Made by a program: the position numbers and the translations under genes. The notes under the pieces were generated by a model that saw only the letters and a list, made by a program, of their open reading frames with translations, did no database searches and had not been told where the DNA came from. A DNA stretch of 64,000 bases, from contig NZ_JAGPXX010000007.1 of assembly GCF_018070345.1 (NCBI RefSeq), positions 124,001 to 188,000 of the forward strand, given 5' to 3'. Numbering within the stretch: the first letter of the stretch is position 1; each line of letters opens with the position of its first letter. Source of the stretch: Streptomyces sp. F63. GTDB lineage: Bacteria > Actinomycetota > Actinomycetes > Streptomycetales > Streptomycetaceae. Of the stretch, positions 6,922 through 16,782 are shown piece after piece.

Positions 6922-7386
6922 ACCATCACACTATCGACCCTGAAGGTCATGCAACAAACCCTTCCCTGGGTGGACTTACAGGGCAGGAATCGGACGACGC
7001 CCGTGTGCCACACTCGTGCCAGATCGAACGGACAACCACGGTTACTCGGGGTCCGTGGTGGTGCAGAGGGCCGCCGGTGGGCTTGGCGCCGTCGCCTGCT
7101 CGGTGACCAGGCAAAACCCGTCGGTGAGCGGCGCCAGGCTTACAAAGCAGATGTCGGCGGTTCGAACCCGTCTGCGCCCACCAGCCCAAGCTCACGCGTC
7201 CCTGTTCTCTCGTCCGTGGAGCCTTCGCCCCAAGCCGCTGAGGCCCGGCACCCTGAAGTCGCGGAAGGGCCCGCTTCAGGGAGGGAAGCCGCTGAGGCGG
7301 TCTTCTCCGGCCGCCCGGATGCGGCCGCCCGCCGACTGGGTGACAGTGGTGGAAGTGCCCGTCCCCAGAGATCAGGGAGACCCACG
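6922..7386. other. End of the element, attachment fragment and chromosomal flank
   Basis: No supported gene. Positions 6922-7138 are presumably element DNA upstream of the membrane cassette. The tRNA-derived attachment fragment is at 7139-7183. From about 7184 the sequence returns to chromosomal composition and leads into the small membrane-protein gene at 7387. Leftward frames across the fragment end in a GADGFEPPTSAL-type peptide, a known artefact of translating tRNA antisense. Confidence 0.6.
7139..7183 (+). repeat. Attachment site: 3' fragment of a tRNA gene
   Basis: The stretch reads as the 3' half of a tRNA: anticodon loop CTTACAA (anticodon UAC, so Val), 3' anticodon stem AGCAG, 5-base variable loop, T-arm GGCGG-TTCGAAC-CCGTC, then acceptor TGCGCCC, A and encoded CCA. 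The 5' half of a tRNA is absent: what precedes does not pair with the AGCAG stem. Actinomycete integrative elements recombine into tRNA 3' ends and leave exactly such a fragment at one junction. This therefore marks the right end (att) of the element. The intact tRNA should sit at the other end, left of the window. Confidence 0.8.
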
Positions 7387-7662
7387 ATGATCCAGAAGCT
7401 TCACGACAAGGGCCTGCGCAGCGAACACGCTTACACCGCGGGCTTTGTGTCCATCGGCCTCTCCGTCGCCGCCTGGGCGGCATCACTCGCAGCAGAACCA
7501 GGGCGCGGACTCGATCGCGCCGACCGATGGGGCATCTTCGTCGGCGAATGGGCCCCCACGTTCTTCGGCCTCGGGGTGGCGCTCTCCCAGTACGAGCAGC
7601 AGGACGGCTCCCTTGCTGCCGAGATGCGCAGCCTTCAGGAAAGGGAACGGCAAACCGTGTAA
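7387..7662 (+). CDS. Small two-TM membrane protein
   Basis: 91 aa from the ATG at 7387, which follows an AGGGAG ribosome-binding site. Hydrophobic segments lie at about 18-36 and 49-67, and a charged C-terminus (EMRSLQERERQ) follows. It lies on the chromosomal side of the attachment fragment and is followed by a terminator-like hairpin at 7921. No family recognised; it could be a conserved Streptomyces hypothetical. Confidence 0.6.
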   Translation: MIQKLHDKGLRSEHAYTAGFVSIGLSVAAWAASLAAEPGRGLDRADRWGIFVGEWAPTFFGLGVALSQYEQQDGSLAAEMRSLQERERQTV

Positions 7663-8229
7663 TGCGGCCGCCCGGTCCGACGCGTTTTGCGTGACGGGTA
7701 CGGGTGCGGGTACCGCGATTCCGCGGCGGGTGACCTGAGCGCGTGCCGTATCCGTACCGGACCGAGCCGCCGGCCCCGCCCGGCGGGGCGCGTGAAGGGT
7801 GGCCGGCTCTGGACCGCCCAACGTACCGGACCGCTGGTGACCAGCGTGGAACGTTCTGCGGACGGGTGCCGGGCCCGTGCAGCAGAGGTGGGCGGTTCCC
7901 CTCCGCCTGTGCCCGTCAGTACGGAGCCCCCGTCGATTGCGGCGGGGGCTCCGTCATGCCGTGGCGGCGGGATTCCGCCCGTGTCACCTTCCGTGCCGGC
8001 TCACGGGACAGCTCCTTCGGCGCGTGTGTGCCGCGACCGCGGCCGGTGGCCGCCCCCGGACGGCGGGTCCGGACCGCATCCGCCCCCGGGGAGCCCGGCT
8101 CGTTCCCACCGTGCACATGCACAATCCGGCGCCCCGATCCGGCTTCCCCGCTCCATCGACCGCGCCGCGGCGGCTCCCGCAGACTGCCCGGAACATCCCG
8201 CCGAAACCTTCTGAGCAGGAGCCCGGGTC
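7663..8229. other. Intergenic region before the catabolic locus
   Basis: No supported gene in 567 bases. It holds the terminator-like hairpin at 7921-7954 and presumably the promoter of the aldehyde dehydrogenase gene. A run of short GGGTACGGGTGCGGGTAC-like repeats lies near 7697-7715. Confidence 0.5.
7921..7954. terminator. Terminator hairpin
   Basis: Perfect 12-bp stem, ACGGAGCCCCCG (7921-7932) with CGGGGGCTCCGT (7943-7954), and a 10-base loop. Typical Streptomyces intergenic terminator between the small membrane-protein gene and the next locus. Confidence 0.7.
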
Positions 8230-9648
8230 ATGACGTCGTACACCAAGCATTTCATCGGCGGGGAGTGGACCCCGTCCGGGGGCACCGAGACGATCGATGT
8301 GGTCAATCCCGCCGACGAGCAGGTGATCGGTTCGATACCGGCCGGCACCGCCGAGGACGTGGACCGCGCCGTGCGGGCCGCCGCCCAGGCGTTCGAGAGC
8401 TGGTCCCGGACCTCACCGTCGGTGCGCTCCGCGCACCTGCTCCGGATCCAGCAGGTACTGGAGGCGCGGGGCGAGGAGATCGCGCGGCTCGTGGCCGGCG
8501 AGGTCGGCACCCCGGTGCAGGAGAGCCGGGTGCTCCAGGCCGGGCTGCCCGCGTTCACCTTCGGGCAGGCGGCCGACCTGGCGTCCGGTTTCGACTACGG
8601 GCCGGCAGAGGTCGGCAACTCGCAGGTCGTGCGGGAGCCGGTGGGCGTGGTCGGCTGCATCACCCCGTGGAACTTCCCGCTCCACCAGGTCTCCCTCAAG
8701 GTGGCGCTCGCCCTGGCCGCCGGCTGCACCGTCGTTCTCAAGCCGTCCGAGGTCGCGCCGCTCTCCGCGCTGCTGCTGGCCGAGATCGCCGAGGAGGTCG
8801 GGCTGCCCGCCGGGGTCCTCAACGTGGTGACCGGGTACGGGCCCGTCGTCGGTGAGGCCCTGGTGGCCCACCCCGAGGTGTCGATGGTGTCGTTCACCGG
8901 CTCGACCCGCGCCGGCCGCCGGGTAGCGGCGCTCGCGGCCGACACGGTGAAGAAGGTGGCGCTCGAACTCGGCGGCAAGTCGCCCAACATCATCCTCGAC
9001 GACGCCGATCTGCGGGCCGCGGTCACCGACGGCGTCGCCAAGTGCTACCTCAACTCCGGGCAGACCTGTATCGCTCTCACCCGCATGCTCGTCCCGCGCG
9101 ACAAGCTGGAGGAGGCCGGCCGGATCGCCGCCGAGGTCGCGAGCGGCTACCACGTGGGCGACCCGCAGGCGGAGGAGACGCAGATCGGCCCGATGGCCAA
9201 TGACGCCCAGCTCAAGCGGGTACGGGACTACATCGCCGCCGGGATCGCCGAGGGCGCCACGCTGCTCACCGGCGGGCCCGACGCCCCGCTGGAGGGCCCC
9301 GGCTATTTCGTCGCGCCCACGGTGTTCAGCGATGTCAGCAATGACATGACCATCGCCCGGGAAGAGATCTTTGGTCCCGTGCTGTCCCTCATTCCCTACG
9401 ACACCGAGGAGGAGGCCGTCGCCATCGCCAACGACACGCCTTACGGCCTGGCCGGCGGCGTGTGGTCGGGCGATCCCGAGCGGGCGAAGTCGGTCGCCCG
9501 CCGGATCCGGGCCGGCATGGTCGACGTCAACGGCGGCGCCTTCAACCCGCTGGCGCCCTTCGGTGGCTACAAGCAGTCGGGCGTCGGCCGCGAGGCCGGG
9601 CGGATGGGCTTCGAGGAGTTCCTGGAGACCAAGGCCATCCAGCTCTGA
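8230..9648 (+). CDS. Aldehyde dehydrogenase family protein
   Basis: 472 aa, normal length for the NAD(P)+-dependent ALDH superfamily, oxidising aldehydes to acids. The NAD-binding PWNFP motif and the [13 protein letters not shown] nucleotide-binding loop are visible. The general base Glu (about E246, in LELGGKSPN) and catalytic Cys (about C280, in NSGQTC) are in place. The ATG follows an AGGAG. It precedes a GMC-type alcohol oxidoreductase, so the two may carry an alcohol through aldehyde to acid, which the acyl-CoA ligase of the same locus could activate. Specific substrate unknown. Confidence 0.92.
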   Translation: MTSYTKHFIGGEWTPSGGTETIDVVNPADEQVIGSIPAGTAEDVDRAVRAAAQAFESWSRTSPSVRSAHLLRIQQVLEARGEEIARLVAGEVGTPVQESRVLQAGLPAFTFGQAADLASGFDYGPAEVGNSQVVREPVGVVGCITPWNFPLHQVSLKVALALAAGCTVVLKPSEVAPLSALLLAEIAEEVGLPAGVLNVVTGYGPVVGEALVAHPEVSMVSFTGSTRAGRRVAALAADTVKKVALELGGKSPNIILDDADLRAAVTDGVAKCYLNSGQTCIALTRMLVPRDKLEEAGRIAAEVASGYHVGDPQAEETQIGPMANDAQLKRVRDYIAAGIAEGATLLTGGPDAPLEGPGYFVAPTVFSDVSNDMTIAREEIFGPVLSLIPYDTEEEAVAIANDTPYGLAGGVWSGDPERAKSVARRIRAGMVDVNGGAFNPLAPFGGYKQSGVGREAGRMGFEEFLETKAIQL

Positions 9649-9830
9649 CACCCGGGGGGCGCTCCGGCGCCCGCCGGGAGCGTGATGTCCGTACGCACGC
9701 CGGGACACGAACCCGGAGGTGCGGCGGGCGCAGGGTCCGGACCGCAGCCGGACCGAGGGACGCACGCCGGCGCCGCAGCCGGCGCAGCATCCGGCCGGGG
9801 ACCCACCGGGGATCCCGGTCGTACCGAGCA

Positions 9831-9876
9831 GGCACCTGCCGGGCCGCCGGGGGACGGCGGTGGCCCGGCAGGTGCC
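9831..9876. terminator. 15-bp hairpin between dehydrogenase and oxidoreductase
   Basis: Perfect inverted repeat GGCACCTGCCGGGCC (9831-9845) and GGCCCGGCAGGTGCC (9862-9876), with a 16-base loop. It lies in the 271-base gap between the two genes, 44 bases before the GMC start, and could be a terminator or an attenuator that sets their relative expression. Confidence 0.6.
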
Positions 9877-9919
9877 GGAGGGCAGCCGTCACGCGGCAGC
9901 CGCAGAGAGAGGACGCGCA

Positions 9920-11599
9920 ATGTACGACTTCATCATCGTGGGTGCGGGATCGGCCGGCTGCGTACTCGCCGCGCGGCTCAGCGAGGATCCGGACGCCCGG
10001 GTGCTGCTGCTGGAGGCCGGAGGGCCCGACGACGCGCAGGAGATCCACATCCCGGCGGCCTTCGGCAAGCTCTTCCGCACCAAGTACGACTGGGACTACC
10101 TGACCGAGCCCGAGCCGGGCCTGGGGAACCGCCGCCGCTATCTGCCGCGCGGCCGCATGCTCGGCGGCTCGTCGTCCATGAACGCCATGATCTACATCCG
10201 GGGCAACCGGCGGGACTACGACGGCTGGGCCGCCGCCGGGGCCGAGGGCTGGAGCTGGGAGGACGTTGTGCCGTACTTCCTGCGCTCCGAGGACCACCAC
10301 GCCGGCGCATCGGAGTGGCACGGGGCGGGCGGGCCCCTCCCGGTCAACCCGGGCCGCTCCCGGAACCCGCTGATCGACGCGTTCGTCGCGGCGGCGAAGG
10401 AGGCCGGCCACCCGTACAACCCCGACTTCAACGGCCCCGAGCAGGACGGCGTCGGCTACTACGAACTCACCCAGCGGGGCGGCCTGCGGTGCAGCACCGC
10501 CGCCGCCTATCTGCGCCCCGCCCTGGACCGGCCCAATCTGGAGGTGCGCACCGGCGTCCAGTGCAACCGGATCCTCCTCGACGGCGACCGGGCCGCCGGG
10601 GTCGAGATCGACCTGGGCGGCGTCACCGAGGAACTGCGGTGCGCGCGGGAGGTCGTCCTCTGCGCCGGGGCCTACAACTCGCCGCAGCTCCTCATGCTCT
10701 CCGGCATCGGCCCCGCCGGCGAGCTCACCGCCCACGGCATCACCCCGCGGACCGACCTGCCGGTCGGCGAGAACCTCCAGGACCACCCGCACCTGGCCGT
10801 CGTCCACCTCACCGACACCGAGTCCCTGCTGACCGCCGAGACCCCGGACAACGTGCGGCTGCTGGAGACCGAGGGACGCGGACCCCTGACCTCCAACGTC
10901 GGCGAGGGCGGCGGCTTCTTCCGCACCACCGCCGGCCTCGACGCCCCGGACGTGCAGATCCACGCCGTCCCCGCGCTGTTCCACCAGGAAGGACTGGGAG
11001 CGATCACCGACCACGGCTTCCACCTCGGCGCCGTGCTGCTCGCCCCCACCAGCCGCGGCAGGGTCCAGCTCCGCTCCGCCCTGCCCAGCGCCAAACCGCG
11101 CATCCTGCACAACTACCTGACCACGGAGGAGGACCGGGCGACGGCCGTCCGCGCGCTGCGCCTGGTCATGGACATCGCCGGCCGGCCCGCGATGCGGGCG
11201 CACCACCGGGCGGACTTCCTCGCCCCCGACCCCGGCTGCGGCGACGACGACCTCCTCGCCTACGCGCGGCGCGAGCTGCAGACGCTGTACCACCCCGCCG
11301 GCACCTGCGCGATCGGGCCGGTCGTCGACCCGGAACTGCGCGTGCACGGGGTGACGGGGCTGCGGGTGGCCGACGCCTCCGTCATGCCGACCGTCGTCCG
11401 CGGCAACACCAACGCCCCCACGATCATGATCGCCGAGCGGGCGGCCGATCTGATCCGCGGCACCGCGGGCCCGGCCGGTGCGGCCACGTCCGCGGACGGC
11501 GCCGACGCGGCGGTGCACGTGGTCCGTACCGTGCCCCAGGGGCAGCCCGCCGATTCCCCCGCGCCCGTCCGTTCCGTGCGTCTGGTCGATCCGGCGTGA
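9920..11599 (+). CDS. GMC-family oxidoreductase (choline dehydrogenase-like)
   Basis: 559 aa from the ATG at 9920, chosen because the FAD-binding [13 protein letters not shown] (about residues 8-20) must be near the N-terminus and GAGAGAGGA precedes it. The GMC signatures [18 protein letters not shown] and the C-terminal HPAGTCAIG...[17 protein letters not shown] are present. These flavoenzymes oxidise alcohols (choline, glucose, long-chain or aromatic alcohols). Position after the aldehyde dehydrogenase suggests a two-step alcohol-to-acid route. The last 40 residues are Pro/Ala-rich and probably disordered. Confidence 0.9.
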   Translation: MYDFIIVGAGSAGCVLAARLSEDPDARVLLLEAGGPDDAQEIHIPAAFGKLFRTKYDWDYLTEPEPGLGNRRRYLPRGRMLGGSSSMNAMIYIRGNRRDYDGWAAAGAEGWSWEDVVPYFLRSEDHHAGASEWHGAGGPLPVNPGRSRNPLIDAFVAAAKEAGHPYNPDFNGPEQDGVGYYELTQRGGLRCSTAAAYLRPALDRPNLEVRTGVQCNRILLDGDRAAGVEIDLGGVTEELRCAREVVLCAGAYNSPQLLMLSGIGPAGELTAHGITPRTDLPVGENLQDHPHLAVVHLTDTESLLTAETPDNVRLLETEGRGPLTSNVGEGGGFFRTTAGLDAPDVQIHAVPALFHQEGLGAITDHGFHLGAVLLAPTSRGRVQLRSALPSAKPRILHNYLTTEEDRATAVRALRLVMDIAGRPAMRAHHRADFLAPDPGCGDDDLLAYARRELQTLYHPAGTCAIGPVVDPELRVHGVTGLRVADASVMPTVVRGNTNAPTIMIAERAADLIRGTAGPAGAATSADGADAAVHVVRTVPQGQPADSPAPVRSVRLVDPA

Positions 11600-11751
11600 C
11601 GCCGCCCCCCTTCCCGGCCCGCGGGGCCGCCCAAGCCGCCCGGCGGGGGCCGGTGATCGCACGACCTCTCGCCACGACCGGCACCCGTGGTTACTCTGCG
11701 AGTGGCCCGCCTTCCGGAACCGGGCCACGGCCCGACGCGGCGGGAGCCCTT

Positions 11752-13206
11752 ATGACCGTCATCTCCCACGACTCAGGAGTGCACCGGCTGGCCGACGTCC
11801 TGCTGCCCGGGGTCGACCGGTTCGCCGGCCTGCTCGCCGACCGGATCGCGGTCGAGGAGGAGGCGTACCACGAAGGCGTGCCCGTCCCGTACGGCGAACT
11901 CCGCACGGCCTGCGCCGAGAACCTGCACTCCATGATCACCCAACTCGGCCGGGACACCCTGGACCTGCGGGTCCCCCGGGACACCGGCCGCTTCAAGGCC
12001 GAGCGCGGCGTGCCGCTGTCGGCGGTCACCCACGCCTACCGGCTCGCCGGCCGCTTCCTCTGGGAACGCGTCCTCGACGAGGCCGGGGACTCCGTTCCCC
12101 GGGAGATGCCGTACGCGGCCTCGGCGGTGTGGACGGTCAGCGATGCCTTCACCGACGCCGTGACCGGCGCGTACCGCGAGACCATGGCGGAGCGGGCCCA
12201 CTGCGACCGCCAGGTGCGGAGCCTGCTGCTGGCGGCGCTCCTCGACGGCCGGCTGGACGAGGGCGCGCACCTGTGGGAGTGCGCCGAGGCACTGCGCCTG
12301 CCGGCCCGCGGCATCTTCGCCGTGGTGAGCTGCGAGAAGGCGCCGCCGTCGGCCGCCGGGCCCGGTCCCCGCCGCCTGCCCGCCGGCCGGCCGCCGCACG
12401 GCACGGCGGGCGCGGGCGGCGCGGGCGGCGCGGGCGGAGCCGGAACGGTGGAAGGAACCCTGCGCGCCCTCGGCGTCGCCTCGGTCTGGCGGCCGGAGGG
12501 CGATGCCCTGGTGGGACTGCTCTCCCTGGGGTCACCGCAGGCCCTGCCCGAGGTCGCCGGTCTCCTCCGGCGGCGCGGCACCGGCCGGGCCGGGGTGAGC
12601 GCCCTGTTCCACGGCCTGGAGCACGCGCCGGCCGCGCTCCGCCAGGCACGCCTGGCCTGTGCCTGCGCCGCGCCCGGCACCCGGGAGGTGTCCTTGTACG
12701 GCGACTCCCCGGTCGGGCTGATGGTCGTCAGCGCCCCCGACTCGGCCGAGCACGCCGTGCGGGAGGTGCTGAGCCCGGTCCTGGACCTGCCCGCGCACGA
12801 GCGGGAGGTACTGCTGGAGACCCTGGCCCAGTGGTTCGCCGTCGGCGGCTCCTCCACCGAGACGGCCGCCCGGATGTTCTGCCATCGCAACACCGTCACC
12901 CACCGGCTGCGCCGCGTACAGGAACTCACCGGCCGGTCCCCGGCCGACCCGGTGGGTGCCAGCGAGATCCATCTCGCTCTGGAGGCACGGCGGTTGCTGG
13001 CCGGACTGCCGAGCGGGCCGCCGGCGGTGGCGGTGGCGGATCCCGCCGGTTCCCTGCGTTCCGCGGATCCCGCCGGCCCGGCGGGTGCGGCCGGCCCGGC
13101 GGGAGCCGCGGGGCCGGTCGGTCCGGTCGGTCCGGGTTCGGTCAGTCCGATCCGTCCGGTCGGCTCGGACCGTTCCGGTCGGTCTCCGGGTCCGGCGGGG
13201 CGCTGA
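11752..13206 (+). CDS. PucR-family transcriptional regulator
   Basis: 484 aa from the ATG at 11752. The N-terminal domain (about 10-170) resembles RsbRD-like sensor regions of PucR proteins. The middle part is a GGDEF-like PucR segment. The C-terminal HTH_30 domain (about 350-420) shows QWFAVGGSSTETAARMFCHRNTVTHRLRRVQELTGR. Two low-complexity insertions occur: a GAGGAGGAGGAG run near residue 220 and a Gly/Pro/Ala tail of about 60 residues. PucR proteins commonly activate neighbouring catabolic genes, so it is the likely local regulator of the dehydrogenase/oxidoreductase locus. Confidence 0.88.
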   Translation: MTVISHDSGVHRLADVLLPGVDRFAGLLADRIAVEEEAYHEGVPVPYGELRTACAENLHSMITQLGRDTLDLRVPRDTGRFKAERGVPLSAVTHAYRLAGRFLWERVLDEAGDSVPREMPYAASAVWTVSDAFTDAVTGAYRETMAERAHCDRQVRSLLLAALLDGRLDEGAHLWECAEALRLPARGIFAVVSCEKAPPSAAGPGPRRLPAGRPPHGTAGAGGAGGAGGAGTVEGTLRALGVASVWRPEGDALVGLLSLGSPQALPEVAGLLRRRGTGRAGVSALFHGLEHAPAALRQARLACACAAPGTREVSLYGDSPVGLMVVSAPDSAEHAVREVLSPVLDLPAHEREVLLETLAQWFAVGGSSTETAARMFCHRNTVTHRLRRVQELTGRSPADPVGASEIHLALEARRLLAGLPSGPPAVAVADPAGSLRSADPAGPAGAAGPAGAAGPVGPVGPGSVSPIRPVGSDRSGRSPGPAGR

Positions 13207-13668
13207 CGCCCGGCCCGCGGGCGGGCCGGGACGCGGTACCCCGGAGGCAGATGTTCTTCCATGGGCTGCCGGGCTGCCGGGCTGCCGGGCTGCCGGGCTG
13301 CCGGGCTGCCGGGCTGCCGGGCTGCCGGGCTGCCGGGCCGCCGGGCCGCCGGGCCGCCCTGGGGCTGCCGGGCCGCGGGGCTGCGGGGCCGCCGGGGGCG
13401 ACCGTCTCCCGGCCGGCCGGTCACCGCCGTGCCGGTCGGAGGCCGCCGGGCCCCGTGGCTCCCGGGCGGTGCGGGCGGCCGCCATCCGCGTGGGCGGCCC
13501 GTACGGGAGCGGTTCCGTACCCCGAGTTCCGTACCGCGGGCCCGAGCCGGTCCAGTCCGGGCCGCCCTCCGGCATCCGCGTGTGCCGCGCCGCGGCCCCG
13601 CGTGTCAGCCCCCTGCTCGTCCACCTCCCACACCACCGTGAACATCCCGAGCGAAAGAAGGCCCCGTC
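13207..13668. other. Repeat-bearing intergenic region
   Basis: No supported gene in 462 bases. It contains the octamer array at 13263-13358 and, near its right end, the GAAAGAAGG ribosome-binding site of the hydrolase. The array can be read through in several frames, giving artefactual Pro- or Gly-rich peptides. Confidence 0.55.
13263..13358. repeat. Tandem octamer array, 12 copies
   Basis: Nine exact copies of GGGCTGCC (13263-13334) followed by three copies of the variant GGGCCGCC (13335-13358), 96 bases without interruption. The block structure of the variants shows expansion by slipped-strand copying. It sits between the PucR gene and the hydrolase gene, and copy number is likely to vary between strains. 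Confidence 0.95.
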
Positions 13669-14565
13669 ATGCCCACCCTCTCCGTCAACGGCACCACGCT
13701 CGCCTACGACGACGTCGGTCCGCGCGACGCCACCGCCCTCGTCTTCAGCCACTCCCTCTTCTTCGACCGGACGATGTTCCGCCACCAGGTCGAGCGTTTC
13801 TCCCGGGAGTACCGCGTCATCACCTACGACCACCGCGGACAGGGCGGGAGCGCGCCGTCCGCCGCCGCGTCCCTCGACATGGAGACCCTGTCCGAGGACG
13901 CGGCAGCGCTCATCGAGGCGCTCGGCGCCGGCCCCTGCCACGTCGTCGGGAACTCCCTCGGCGGCTTCATCGCCCTCCGGCTGGCGGCCCGCCGCCCCGA
14001 TCTCGTACGCTCCGCGGCCGCGCTGGGATCCTCGGCGGAGGAGGAGCACAAGATTGCCGAATTCGACCCGCTGGTCCAGGAACTGCGGGCCAACGGCACG
14101 CGCAAGGTCGTGGACGCGGTCATGTACATCATGCTCGGTGACGCGACGCTGGCCGACCCGGAGAAGAAGGAGCTGCGCGAGCACTGGCGCGGGTACATCG
14201 AGCGGCTTCCGCCGTCCATCGGGGACGCCGCTCACGCGGTGGTGCACCGCAGGAGCGTGCTGGACGAGCTGAGCCGGGCGCGGGTGCCGGTCCTCGCCGT
14301 CGCGGGCGAGGAGGACCACGCGTACCCTCCGCCGCTCTCCGAGCGGATCGCGGAGACGGCGCCGGACGGCCGCTGCGCGGTGGTGCCGCGGGCCGGTCAC
14401 TCGGTGGCGCTGGAACAGCCGGACCCGGTCAACGCGCATCTCGCCGCGCACTTCGCCGCGGTGGACGGCGCGTCCGGCCCGGGCGGCCGTCCGGGCGGCG
14501 TTACGCGCCGCCGTCGACCGGGCCCGCTCCGGCGCCGGTCAGGATGCGGACCTCCGCCTCGGTGA
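13669..14565 (+). CDS. Alpha/beta hydrolase (3-oxoadipate enol-lactonase-like)
   Basis: 298 aa. The alpha/beta-hydrolase fold shows an HS oxyanion region (VFSHSLFFD), a DHRGQGGS strand, nucleophile elbow GNSLGG (about S96), an acid region near AGEEDHAYPP, and the catalytic His in RAGHSVALEQP. Spacing resembles PcaD-type enol-lactonases and related esterases. The last 30 residues are an Arg/Pro-rich tail produced where the gene overlaps the 3' end of the convergent symporter gene by 65 bases; the true family homology ends near residue 265. Likely an ester or lactone step of the local catabolic route. Confidence 0.85.
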   Translation: MPTLSVNGTTLAYDDVGPRDATALVFSHSLFFDRTMFRHQVERFSREYRVITYDHRGQGGSAPSAAASLDMETLSEDAAALIEALGAGPCHVVGNSLGGFIALRLAARRPDLVRSAAALGSSAEEEHKIAEFDPLVQELRANGTRKVVDAVMYIMLGDATLADPEKKELREHWRGYIERLPPSIGDAAHAVVHRRSVLDELSRARVPVLAVAGEEDHAYPPPLSERIAETAPDGRCAVVPRAGHSVALEQPDPVNAHLAAHFAAVDGASGPGGRPGGVTRRRRPGPLRRRSGCGPPPR

Positions 14566-16108
14566 AGTCCGCGCCGCCCCGTTCGCGGGTGTCGAGGACC
14601 GACCCGAGCCAGCCCAGCAGGAAGCCGAGCGGTATCGAGACCACCCCGGGGTTGCTGATGGGGAAGAGCGCGAAGTCCGCGTCGGGCAGCAGCGAGGTCG
14701 GGGCACCCGACAGGGCGGGGGAGAACACCACCAGCAGCACGGAGGAGCCCAGGCCGCCGTAGATGCTGCACAGCGCGCCCTTCGTGGTGAAGCCCCGCCA
14801 GTACAGGCCGTACAGCAGGGCGGGCAGGATCGCGGACGCGGCGATGGCGAAGGCGAGGCCCACCAGGAAGGTGATGTTCAGGCCCTGCGCGAACAGCGAC
14901 AGGCCGGTGGCGGTGAGGCCGATCAGCACCACCGCCGTTCTGGCCACCAGCAGTTCGCTTTTCTCCGACGCCTTTCCGCCGCGCAGGCCGATCTGGTAGA
15001 GATCGTGCGCCACCGCGGTCGCGGCGGCGAGGACCACGCCGGCGACCACGGCCAGGATGGTGGTGAAGGCGACGCAGGTGATCAGGGTGAGCAGGAAGGG
15101 GCCGCCGAGGAACTCGGCGAGCAGCAGCGTGGCGGAGTTTCCCGAGGCGCTGTCGGCCGTGACGGTGTTCCGCCCCAGCAGCGCCACCGCGCCGAACCCG
15201 ATGAGCCCCGCCGTCAGGCAGAAGGCGCAGGTCAGCAGAGTCGCCCACAGGACCGAGCCGCGGGCCGCGCGGGCCGTCGGCACGGCTCCGAGCCGCATCA
15301 GCAGGTGCGGCAGCCCCGCGGCCCCCAGCACGACCGCCAACTGCAGGCTCAGCGCGTCGAGTTTGCTCACGCCGTTGTCCCCGTACCGCACGCCGGGCGC
15401 CAGGAAGTCAGCCCCCAGGCCGCTGTGCTCGGCGGCCCGGCGCAGCAGGCCGCCCGGATTCCAGCCGACCTCCGCCATGACGAGCAGGGCCAGCAGCCCG
15501 CCCCCGCCCAGCAGCAGGACGGCCTTCACGAGCTGCACGACGGTGGTCGCCCGCATCCCGCCGATCACCACATACGTGACCATGAGCAGGCCGAGCACGG
15601 CGACCACGATCTGCTGGGCCCCGGGGCCGGACAGGCCCAGGATCGGCGCGGCCAGCGCCCCGGCGCCGACGAGCTGGGCGACCAGGTAGACCAGGCAGAC
15701 GGTCACGGTGGCGACGCCCGCCGCCCGGTGCACACGGCGTGGCCGCAGCCGCCGGGCCAGGCTGTCGCCGATCGTGAACCGCCCGGTGCTGTGGAACGGT
15801 TCGGCGATCAGCAGCGCGATGAGGATCCAGGCGACGATCGGCCCCAGCAGGTACGGGAGGCCGTCGTACCCGGTCAGGGCGACCAGACCGGGCGTGCCGA
15901 GCAGGGTCGCCGCCGACATGTAGCCGCCGAAGAGGGCGACGCCGTTCCCGGCCGGGCTGAGCCGACCGTCGCTGACGTAGAAGTCGCCCGGGGTGACCCG
16001 GTCCGTCGTCACCCAGATCGCCAGGAACAGCGCGCAGGAGACGAAGGTCGCGAAGACGGTCAGGACGGGGAAGGAGCCGGAGTCGGCCACGTTGAGCGCA
16101 GTGGTCAC
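14501..16108 (-). CDS. Sodium:solute symporter (ActP/MctC-like)
   Basis: 535 aa from the GTG at 16108, which has GGGGAGG upstream and overlaps the DUF485 gene stop (GTGA). About 13 hydrophobic segments and the SSS-family signatures (e.g. GGYMSAATLLGTPGLVALTGYDG) fit monocarboxylate/acetate permeases. These import acetate, propionate, pyruvate or related acids with Na+ or H+. Pairing with a DUF485 membrane protein is typical of the ActP-YjcH arrangement. The adjacent acyl-CoA ligase would activate the imported acid. Confidence 0.92.
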   Translation of the reverse strand: MTTALNVADSGSFPVLTVFATFVSCALFLAIWVTTDRVTPGDFYVSDGRLSPAGNGVALFGGYMSAATLLGTPGLVALTGYDGLPYLLGPIVAWILIALLIAEPFHSTGRFTIGDSLARRLRPRRVHRAAGVATVTVCLVYLVAQLVGAGALAAPILGLSGPGAQQIVVAVLGLLMVTYVVIGGMRATTVVQLVKAVLLLGGGGLLALLVMAEVGWNPGGLLRRAAEHSGLGADFLAPGVRYGDNGVSKLDALSLQLAVVLGAAGLPHLLMRLGAVPTARAARGSVLWATLLTCAFCLTAGLIGFGAVALLGRNTVTADSASGNSATLLLAEFLGGPFLLTLITCVAFTTILAVVAGVVLAAATAVAHDLYQIGLRGGKASEKSELLVARTAVVLIGLTATGLSLFAQGLNITFLVGLAFAIAASAILPALLYGLYWRGFTTKGALCSIYGGLGSSVLLVVFSPALSGAPTSLLPDADFALFPISNPGVVSIPLGFLLGWLGSVLDTRERGGADFTEAEVRILTGAGAGPVDGGA

Positions 16109-16782
16109 CGGACCTCCCCCTGACCCTGGTGGAAGGCGCGCAGCCGGTCGGCGTCCGGGTCGAGTTCGGTCCGGGCGTACCGGGTGTACCAGAGGGCGGC
16201 CCAGACGGCGGTGGCGCACTGGGCCAGACCGAGGAGGAGGCCCACGTTGAGCGGTCCCGCGACCTGCGTGCCCATCAGATCTCGGGCGTGGTTCGCCAGG
16301 AGCGCGGTGAGCAGGTAGAGGGCCGTGACGGTTCCGGTCACCCGGAACAGCGGGCGCCGGCGGGCGGCCCGCAGCCGGGCCATCCGCGGATCGGCCTGGA
16401 GCTGCTCGTACACCGACGGGCGGCCGTGGCGGCCCGCCTCGCCCACGGGGGCGAACGCGCCGGCCGGGCCGAAGCCGCCGGGGCCGTACGCGGTGCCCGG
16501 GCCGTACGCGGGTTCACCAGGACCGGAAGTGCCGCCGCGGGCGGAGCCGCCGCTGTGGGCGCCCCCGTCCCCGCCGCCGTACCCGCCGCCCGGTCCGTGA
16601 CCGCCGTCGCGGGGTCCGCCGCCCGGTCCGGACGCGCTGTCGTAGGGTCCGCCGCCCGGTCCGGACGCGCTGTCGTAGGGTCCGCCGCCCGGTCCGGACG
16701 CGCCGCCGCGCCAGTCCTCCGCGCCGCTCCCGCTCCGGCCCGCGGACCCGCCGCGTCGGGGCGGCGGAAAGGCCGCCGTCAC
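16105..16782 (-). CDS. DUF485 membrane protein with Gly-rich N-terminus
   Basis: 225 aa from the GTG at 16782 (overlapping the ligase stop as GTGA). The C-terminal 100 residues hold two hydrophobic segments (about 148-165 and 175-197), as in DUF485/YjcH, the usual small partner of ActP-like symporters. The N-terminal 120 residues are unusual: Gly/Pro-rich, with three near-identical SGPGGGPYDSA units and related GYGGGDGG runs, probably disordered. The stop overlaps the symporter start, so the three leftward genes are translationally coupled. Confidence 0.85.
   Translation of the reverse strand: MTAAFPPPRRGGSAGRSGSGAEDWRGGASGPGGGPYDSASGPGGGPYDSASGPGGGPRDGGHGPGGGYGGGDGGAHSGGSARGGTSGPGEPAYGPGTAYGPGGFGPAGAFAPVGEAGRHGRPSVYEQLQADPRMARLRAARRRPLFRVTGTVTALYLLTALLANHARDLMGTQVAGPLNVGLLLGLAQCATAVWAALWYTRYARTELDPDADRLRAFHQGQGEVR

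Noticed and set aside
7140..7385. Leftward ORF ending in GADGFEPPTSAL
   Set aside because: Known artefact from translating antisense of a tRNA T-arm; the region is the attachment fragment.
9542..11728. Long minus-strand ORF opposite the GMC oxidoreductase gene
   Set aside because: Composition is the antisense shadow of a high-GC gene with strong third-position bias; no domain recognised.
13261..13641. ORFs of Gly/Cys/Arg or Pro repeats over the octamer array
   Set aside because: They arise because an 8-base repeat without stops is open in all frames; no ribosome-binding site or conserved part.
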